A DNA stretch of 64,000 nucleotides. Origin: Metellina segmentata. Taxonomy: Eukaryota > Arthropoda > Arachnida > Araneae > Tetragnathidae. The DNA lies in contig OX375876.1 in NCBI GenBank assembly GCA_947359465.1, positions 83,660,359 through 83,724,358 of the forward strand, given 5' to 3'. Below the pieces are notes generated by a model. It worked only from the letters and a program-made list of their open reading frames with translations, was not told the origin of the DNA and did no database searches. Shown piece after piece: positions 57,227-64,000 of the stretch (position 1 is its first letter; every line of letters starts with the position of its first letter). The position numbers and the translations under genes were made by a program.

Positions 57227-58534
57227 GTTCTGTCTCAATGAGGTATCTCACCTTAGCAAAATTGACCAGATCTTGAACGATATATCTTGTCGATACTCTT
57301 GGAGGGATAATCGTGCTTCTTTTGACCTTACGGCTCAAAGAGACACGAGCTCTTGATATCAGTGTTTAGAAGCCTTTTACACGTAGCCTCTAGCAGCACT
57401 GAAAGGTATCGGCCTTCCCAGTTAAGACTACAAGCACTCGGAGAGCTGGTGCTGACGCTCGATGTGGAAGTCTGACAGTAATGCTTGTGTACTGAACCCT
57501 ACTACTTACCGAAACACATCTCCGCAGGACCATTCCGATTGTTTGGAGTTGTTTCTACGAGTAAAAACTTTCGGAGTGAACGAAGGAAATTTTCCACCAT
57601 TTAATAAACAGTCGTGCCTGAAGTCTCACAACAGCTTACTAGCGTTGGGAATTTTTCAAACTCAAATCAACATTAAAGTTGAGCATATCATTGTTCTCCA
57701 AATATTACAACTCTTGGATATGAACACGTCACTTATATCGTGTGCATAATATGCGTATCTTGTGTGGAACAAATAGTTATTTAGCAAGTGCTTTTGCATT
57801 TGCCTTTCTTACTTAAAGACCACACTAAGTTTCACCCAAAATACAAGCATACTTTCGATAACAGTCGAGAATATGCATTCCTCGTTTAACTTTTGGGGAA
57901 AGTGGTTTATTTTAACGTAAAGGCTAATTTAAACGGCGTCTTTGTGTTCTTATGTCTTCTGTGTACACAGCATATGGTCTATGTTAGAAATTGTATTTTG
58001 ATGTGATGCGGCATCAATGGTTCGCAAAATAGGTATGCTCAATCAAAAGCTATATAATTTTTTTTTACATTTCTTTGACGCCTTTTTTACTATAGTTATT
58101 GTTATTCTACGATTTTAAAATGTACATGAGATTTAACTCGATCTTAAAATAAATCATTAACTATTTAAATAAATTTCGGTATTATTATCGTATGATCACA
58201 TAACATCGTATGATTCTGTGAAGCTCCCTGTTTTCCTCTGCAGAAAGATAGTTTGTGTTTTGTAGAGATAAACGAACTGTGTTTAGTAAAAAACTATTTC
58301 AGAACGAGTTATAAAGACAATACAAGAACGGAAATTCTAGACGAAATGTTTTCGCATTTAAATATATTTTACGTAACTTTTCTTCATGTTTGCAAAGATA
58401 TATGCATGACAGTGATTTATGTTTCGTTCCAAGAACTTTAAACAAAATGGATTTGTTTCTTCGAAGTTTTCAAAATTGAACTGCATGTACATCCGTCAAA
58501 AAAAACTGACTCACCCGATCGCAATTACACAATT
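57227..58534. other. Intergenic DNA
   Basis: 57255-57300 resembles 46010-46060 (GCAAAATTGACCAGATCTTG versus GCAAATTGACACGATCTTGG). No frame with protein character; 57462-57749 is an unconvincing open stretch. Confidence 0.45.
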
Positions 58535-58536
58535 TA

Positions 58537-59533
58537 CACCACAGAACAAAACGGAAGGTAGCAATCGATATAGATTAATGTTTTCTACAAATATCAGAAC
58601 TTAAAATTTGTCTAAGAGACCGTCTTCATATTAAATTGGGTACTTGTTCCGATAATTTCAATACGAACCCCCATCTTCTATCACAAACTTGGATTCTACA
58701 CACAATTTCAGGCGGATTTGATGAAAAAATAATGTAAAACTGCGTAAAGACAGAGAAAATCCATAAAAACCAAAGGAGCGTATAAATTTTGAGAATTCAA
58801 TCAGATTATAAACATTAATAAAGACGTGTAGTGGCCGTCGCAGTCAATGACCTGTTGCAGGCACCTTGGTATGGAATTCATTAAGATGGTGAAGTCAGAA
58901 TCCATTCGGACTGAATCTCAGAATCTGTTGGCAGAAATTTCTGTTTTCACTTTGTGAACAGTCCCCAATAACGATAATAATCATCGAATTTTGCAAAAAG
59001 TCTCACAGTGCTAGTAATTACGCACGTAAAGAGCTGAAGAGAGAGAATTTGGAATTCCGATGTTTCAGTAATAGTTGAATCACATGGTGTCAAAATTTGC
59101 CCATGTTTCTATTCATACTTTTTATGAATATTAATTTCATAATTGATAAAAAAATAGTAAGTTTAGTTTGATAGTTAAAATGTGTATAGATTGTATTTGG
59201 TTTTTTGGGTAGCAAAGAATGAAAAAAAAAATTAGCAACAAAGCAAATATAACAAAAAACGTGAAACACCAATTTAACACTAGGAGATCTAATATTCAAA
59301 CACTTACAAATCGGTGAAAAATGTTATAAAATTGATTAACTTTTTTTTATTTCCGCCTGAAATTGTGCGTAGAATTCAAATTTTTGATAAAAGATGGAGG
59401 TTCGTATTGAAATTATCGAAGCAAGCACCCAATGTAATATGAAGACCGCCCCCTAGTCAAATTTTAAGTATTTATATTTAAAAAAAAATTATTAATCCCT
59501 ATCGATTGCTACCTTTCGTTTTGTTCTGTGATG
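58537..59533. mobile_element. Tc1-like element with long (about 220-bp) inverted repeats
   Basis: The left arm 58537-58735 and right arm 59340-59533 are inverted copies: CAYCACAGAACAAAACG at the tip, then AGGTAGCAATCGATA, CTTAAAATTTG, GTCTTCATATTA, TTCGATAATTTCAATACGAAC, CCATCTT-TATCA and CACAATTTCAGGCGGA. TA lies just outside both tips (58535-58536, 59534-59535). Inside, minus-strand NSIPRCLQQVIDCDGHYTS (about 58835-58890) is the tail of a Tc1-type transposase. The layout resembles Tc1-like families with long TIRs; most of the gene is deleted. Confidence 0.85.
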
Positions 59534-59535
59534 TA

Positions 59536-61737
59536 ATTACAACGGGAGAGCGCAGTAAACTGCCTATAACTTTCAATGGAGTATACAGGATCAAAGTTGA
59601 TAGAGAATCGAATGCTTTTATTCGAAATCCTTGAAATCAATCTTCTTCACGGGTAGGAAAGCTCTAATATATATTCTTAACTATCACTCGTCTTGTAAGT
59701 CAAGTTATACATAGCTGTATAGTTTAGATATAGTATTTCGTAGTAAATAAAATATTAAAGCCGACTTCTCGATTATTCGAAGTATTAGATGATACAAGAT
59801 ACAGTAACACGAATAATAATATTCAATGATAATCCAAAGTAAAACGAACACATGGCATTTTATTATATTGTATCTGGAGAGATAAATGGTTAAAAACGTA
59901 CTTTTCTTTCAAGTATAATGAATCCTTTGTTTCGTTGCAACAAAATTTTGGAAGAGATTTGGAATCAAACTTGCATTATTCCGCCAAAAGTTTTTTTTTT
60001 TCAAATATTCTAAAAATAATGATTTAGTTAGGGGTTTCTTTACAACAAAAGGTTTTTCTAATTGGGGACTGTAGATGGTGCAATAGAAGCTGATCTATCT
60101 TCCAATCCAGTTTGCTATACTATTTGGGGGATAAAAACCTGAATCACGAGCCATAATTGTATTGTGATGTCGTCGCCCCAAAGCGATATCATGAAAAATG
60201 TACGAATCGTACACGAGGTGAAGACAACCAACACCTAAGTACGTTCTTCTTATTCAGAGAACAATAATATATACATTATTTACATCATTGTTTCAACATA
60301 TTCCCAAACATCGAGATATACTATATATCACAGGCCAGCGCGGGGAAACCTCCACCGTTGCCTCCCGTTGTCTCCCCCGTAGTTTTTAAAGTCCACAACG
60401 GTAAAAGTCAAAAGACCGATCATAGATCAGACCGGAAGAACACCTGCAGAGGATGCTTCTGTTTACGCATGTTACACTGTGTTAGACGCATAGTGGTACC
60501 ATGGAAACATTGAACCTCTAAATTTGAGATAAAGGAAAGGTGGCTAATGTATTTTATAAATATTTCGACTTTTTTCCAATTGAAGAAAATTTTAAATTGC
60601 TGCACTGCAATATTAATATGTTTGAACGAAATAAGCTGAATAATGAGTTGCCGCAGCGGCAACGCACGTTCAAAAACCGGATATGTGCACCGGGCCTTAG
60701 ACGATACTTTGAGCATCTCATTTGAGTCTTTAGCTTATCTGCACGAGATTATGCTACTTAGGATTTTGTTAAGTCTATTTTTACACTGGTGAACTTCAAC
60801 GCGGATAATTTATTACGCTTTTTTGACATTTCGAGTGGATTGCGACGATAGGTTCCATGATAAATATTGGTCGTCTGGATGGATACTATCACCCCTCTAA
60901 TTGTTTCTAAACAGTTCACGAACACCCTGTATATATACTTTGTTTACCAAAGTTCGTTTATTTGAAACTTCTGCTGACATATTTTCCAGGTGATTGAAAT
61001 AAAAACATCAACAAACATCAGGAGTTTTGAAAAATGTTTCGTGTTTTCTTTTATAGCAAGTGAATTCCTAGAAAATCCTTCGAAAGACACACAAAGGCAA
61101 CTCGAGGGAAAAAATGTGCACCTTTCCTAAAATTGACGTTTTTGAATATATGGTTGAAAATGCTAGGCCGACGGCACATTTGAATGATGAGCTCAGTAAA
61201 ATGGAAACTTCCTTTTGCACGAGTCGTACGTAATAGCTTTAGAGAGAGAGAGAGTTCAGTCAAATATCCATCTTCAAACTGTACCCGCTGGCAGTTCTTT
61301 ATTTGAAAAATGTGGAGGTGAATTGTGGGGACAAAAATAGGAAATTCCTCTAAGAGACGAGAGCAAAGAATGAGATTTTGTATTTAGGTTTGTTAAGTTT
61401 CCAATTGCGAAATCTTTTCCTTTAATCGATACTTTTGCAAAATTCAAAAACCTTGGGAATTACCGTAGTGTATATCGTGTTTGCAATCTCAAATTCACAC
61501 ACACTGAACTGAAAATAAAAATATCGTTAAAACATTCAAAATACGAGAGTTTATTACTTTTCTAAAAGATGGTACTATTATATTATTACACATAGCTTAG
61601 ATACTTTCTCGGTTCTTGCGGTGATGATGAGAAGAGCTTAAGAATTGCTGTGCAAATTCAACTATAATAGTAAAACTTTTAACAATAACCAATTAATATC
61701 AGAAAATGTATAACTCCTTAAATTATTTAATTCCTTC
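59536..61737. other. Intergenic DNA
   Basis: No gene recognised. Short features: a GA run at 61240-61252 and a GC-richer spot at 60328-60385. The overlapping frames at 60420-60725 on both strands have no domain. Confidence 0.45.
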
Positions 61738-62000
61738 CTGTGTTGTAAGGAGTGAACCACGAACGTAGCGCCAGCGACGGAGCTATTAACCTCCGAACTG
61801 TTACTGAACTAAAAGTGAGAACAAAAACAGTTCATGCCGGCTGTGATTATATAAACACCCCTGTAACCTTTTCCCCGAAGATATTTGTGATGTTTGTGCT
61901 AAGATGTTTGTGTCTGAAATTGTGTTTGTAAATTTTGTTTTAACTTCTAAATGGAACATTTTGTAAATTGTTAGAGCGTCTCATGTTCATTCCATTATAG
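61738..62000 (+). repeat. Possible solo LTR fragment
   Basis: TGTTGTAAGGAGTGAACCAC is followed by CGTAGCGCCAGCGACGGAGC, CTGTTACTGAACTAAAAGTG, TATA-box-like TTATATAAACACCCC and a T/G-rich stretch, the order seen in Gypsy or BEL LTRs (TG start, TATA, short R). The CA end and target duplication could not be fixed and no internal region follows. Confidence 0.35.
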
Positions 62001-62514
62001 TGTGTATATCTCTTATGCGTCAGGTAAACGTTCCTTGGATGCGTATGTCGATGTACTTGACATAGCTTGTCACAAATTGGTCAAATATGGCAATTGCGAT
62101 GTAAGAAACTCAACCAAATGATTTGTTCTAAATAGGAAATTTATGAATTGGTACCATATGGTATAAAATGCTTAATGATATTTCAGATTAAAAAATGAGA
62201 CTAAGTAGAAATATCTCTTGCCCTAAAGCATTTCTTCAATAGTTGACAACATAACTTAATTATTTTCCACCGTTTGGTAAGTCTCCGTTCCAAAAAAGAA
62301 AGAATTTATCAAACGTCATTCCGCTCGGAGAAATGTGTGTTGAGACATTACCTTGATTTGATTTATAAAGGAATATAATGGTCCAATACGTTGTTGACTG
62401 TAATACTAAAAGAGTCGTAATGGTTTTAAGATAGAAAAGGTAACCAATTAAGACTTACTCAACAATTTTCACGGATTATTACTCTGCAGTCATTATTTAT
62501 AGACGAAAACTAGA

Positions 62515-62908
62515 TACGTGCTTCAAAAACAAATCTGGCACATTTAATATAGCAGGAACACATTTAATATAGCAGGGACAGTGTTACATACAACACAACA
62601 ACGTGTAATGTGCACAATTGGTCATTTATATCTGCACTCAATGCCTCAATAATTGATTAGATCCTCCTCACAGTAAACAAATGCTACTTCAAGTGCTCAA
62701 TGTTTAAGTAACACAAATGTGTAAAAGTTTTTCTTATTTTCTCTGCAAACACCTACTACTAATCGGAGTATTCGATGTTTAACACAAAACTGTAAACGCT
62801 CTTTACAATTTCCCTTGCACGCATCATGGGACCTCCTTTGAACACATCATGGGACCAGTAGTAATCAGTGTACAACTACACAAAAGAAAGCGCTTTTCTT
62901 ATTTCCTA
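62515..62908. repeat. Degenerate tandem repeat around the right-hand Helitron
   Basis: CATTTAATATAGCAGG occurs twice at 62541-62577. From about 62690, 60-80 base units share TGTTTAA-TAACACAAA-TGTAAA, TTTCTTATTT or TTTACAATTTC, and CATCATGGGACC (62822, 62847). The pattern resumes after the Helitron with CACATCATGTGACTCC and TTAATTTACACAAAATGTAA (63711-63770). Confidence 0.5.
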
Positions 62909-63145
62909 CTAGCCACTTTCTTGGCTAGCCCGGCATTGCCCGTGCTCGTGCTTCGCAAACCAACACCACGGGCAACACCGTGATATAAGGTATTATTATG
63001 ATGTATAAAATTTTCCGCAGATTTCAAATCCGTTGAAATTTTTAATCTATCTTTAACGAATCCGCTTTTACGAAAAAGAACTAAACAATGCCTCTCAAAA
63101 TGTTTTTTATTTTTTGCTCTCCACTAAAAGAGGCAGGAAATGTAA

Positions 63146-63185
<40 letters not shown>

Positions 63186-63706
63186 GCGAAATGCAATCTG
63201 TTTATTTTTAGAAAGGGAAAGTCGCAATCTCGTGCCAAAATAGAAAAGATATATTTAATTTAAAAGTTACTTATATAAAGAAAATCATATTTTTAGGTAT
63301 GGATCTAAAATAAAATTTTCCGCAGATTTCAAATCCGCTGAAACTTTTACTCTATATACAACGGTCTAGGAGATAGAAAAAGAACTAATTGACTCCAGTT
63401 AAAACACTGTTTGTTTTTATCGTCTGGCTGAAAAATTATTCCTCCGTTAAAAATCAAAACGGAAATGAAAGAAATAAATTAAGAATCTATGATCTCTTCT
63501 ATGTTGTAGTATTCAATAATGATTAAGTATCATTAAATTAATTTTAAAATGTTCTAGATTTAATTTTAAAATTCGCCGCGACCCAAAAATTACAAAAAAT
63601 TCGGACTACCTGTGTGCCAAATCTCATTGCTGTAAGTGCCATATAATCGTTAGGATTTTGTGGCAAGAAACAGACAAACAAACACTTCCTTTTATAATAG
63701 TAGAGA
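62909..63706 (-). mobile_element. Non-autonomous Helitron, same family as 2900-3541
   Basis: On the minus strand it begins TCTCTACTATTATAAAAGGA preceded by A and ends with a hairpin (GCCAAGAAAGTGGC) then CTAG followed by T. It carries the conserved ATTTTCCGCAGATTTCAAAT block twice (63008 and 63316), a T run at 63148-63183, and the GTGCCAAATCTCATTGC block near its 5' end. Length 798 bp, no Rep/helicase. It interrupts a tandem repeat. Confidence 0.82.
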
Positions 63707-63770
63707 TAAACACATCATGTGACTCCGGGTGCTCAAGGTTAATTTACACAAAATGTAAAGGCTTCCCTTC

Positions 63771-64000
63771 TATCTTTTGTATACGGCAGTTTTAAAAAAA
63801 ATAACAAAAATGTCCCGATTTTTCCCGAATTTCAAAAAAATATTATCAAGAACCAAATGGAAATTTCAAAAAAAAAAAAAAAAAAAAAAAAAAAACTGGA
63901 CGAGCTGCAAAAATTTACGTTTAGAGGTACTCTTTAAAAAAAACTCACGGCTGAAGACTGAAAATTTGTATGTGTTTTGCTCACTCGCGGAAGAAATTTC
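63771..64000. other. AT-rich end of window with poly-A
   Basis: An A run lies at 63869-63895. ACTGGACGAGCTGCAAAAAT (63894-63913) vaguely resembles the motif repeated at 44590 and 44965. Nothing else recognised. Confidence 0.4.

Noticed and set aside
62909..62912. Internal CTAG at 62924-62927 as the Helitron 3' end instead
   Set aside because: The outer CTAG directly follows the GTGGC hairpin shared with the 2900-3541 element and has the proper A|T flank.

Overview
The window reads as intergenic, repeat-rich DNA from an arthropod nuclear genome, most likely an arachnid such as a spider. It is strongly AT-rich, the genes have GT-AG introns, there is a seven-transmembrane gustatory receptor of the arthropod chemoreceptor superfamily, and there are tRNA-derived SINEs and many TA-, TWA- and 8-bp-TSD DNA transposons plus Helitrons. 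No bacterial, phage or organelle genes, rRNA genes or CRISPR arrays were seen. The spider assignment is inference from the style of the transposon families, not a proven placement.

Layout. 1-8440: tail of a non-LTR retrotransposon, a SINE copy, a 642-bp non-autonomous Helitron (2900-3541) sitting beside a copy of a 0.3-kb repeat family, then several kb with nothing recognisable. 8458-9860: a nearly full-length Tc1-like transposon with a broken transposase. 12.8-14.5 kb: a full tRNA-headed SINE, a tandem pair of the 0.3-kb repeat, and a pogo/Tigger remnant. 14856-18792: a complete two-gene PIF/Harbinger transposon whose DDE transposase (two exons, 403 aa) holds in its single intron, on the other strand, the second exon of a MADF-BESS DNA-binding protein (299 aa). 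An internally deleted relative in opposite orientation follows at 18829-19596. 19835-20935 (minus): an intact single-exon gustatory receptor, the best candidate host gene here.

22-33.6 kb: SINEs with clear target-site duplications, a degenerate DD41D Tc1/mariner-type element (24157-25455), possible host exons near 26.8-27.7 kb including a THAP-like first exon behind a promoter-like stretch, a GC-rich island at 32.3 kb and a Tc1 fragment carrying a nested SINE. 34.4-37.6 kb (minus): a decayed gene with a PIN/FEN-nuclease-like segment, then a Tc1-like remnant. 37.7-44.1 kb is a Helitron cluster: one 644-bp element inserted in a 212-bp tandem repeat whose sister copy preserves the empty site, a partial element, and a head-to-tail array of three 1.6-kb Helitrons joined directly CTAG|TC. 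The array units carry exon-like segments and a 20-bp minisatellite with 8, 5 and 2 copies.

46.6-64 kb: a hAT element with perfect 8-bp TSD, a TA-flanked MITE sharing sequence with the Helitron array, a decayed Helitron 3' end, a pogo-like element interrupted by a Tc1-like element, a Tc1-like element with about 220-bp inverted repeats, a possible solo LTR and a minus-strand Helitron inside a degenerate tandem repeat. The only apparently intact protein genes are the two Harbinger genes and the gustatory receptor. No new multi-gene defence or metabolic system was found. The most unusual objects are the antisense-nested Harbinger gene pair and the tandem Helitron array.
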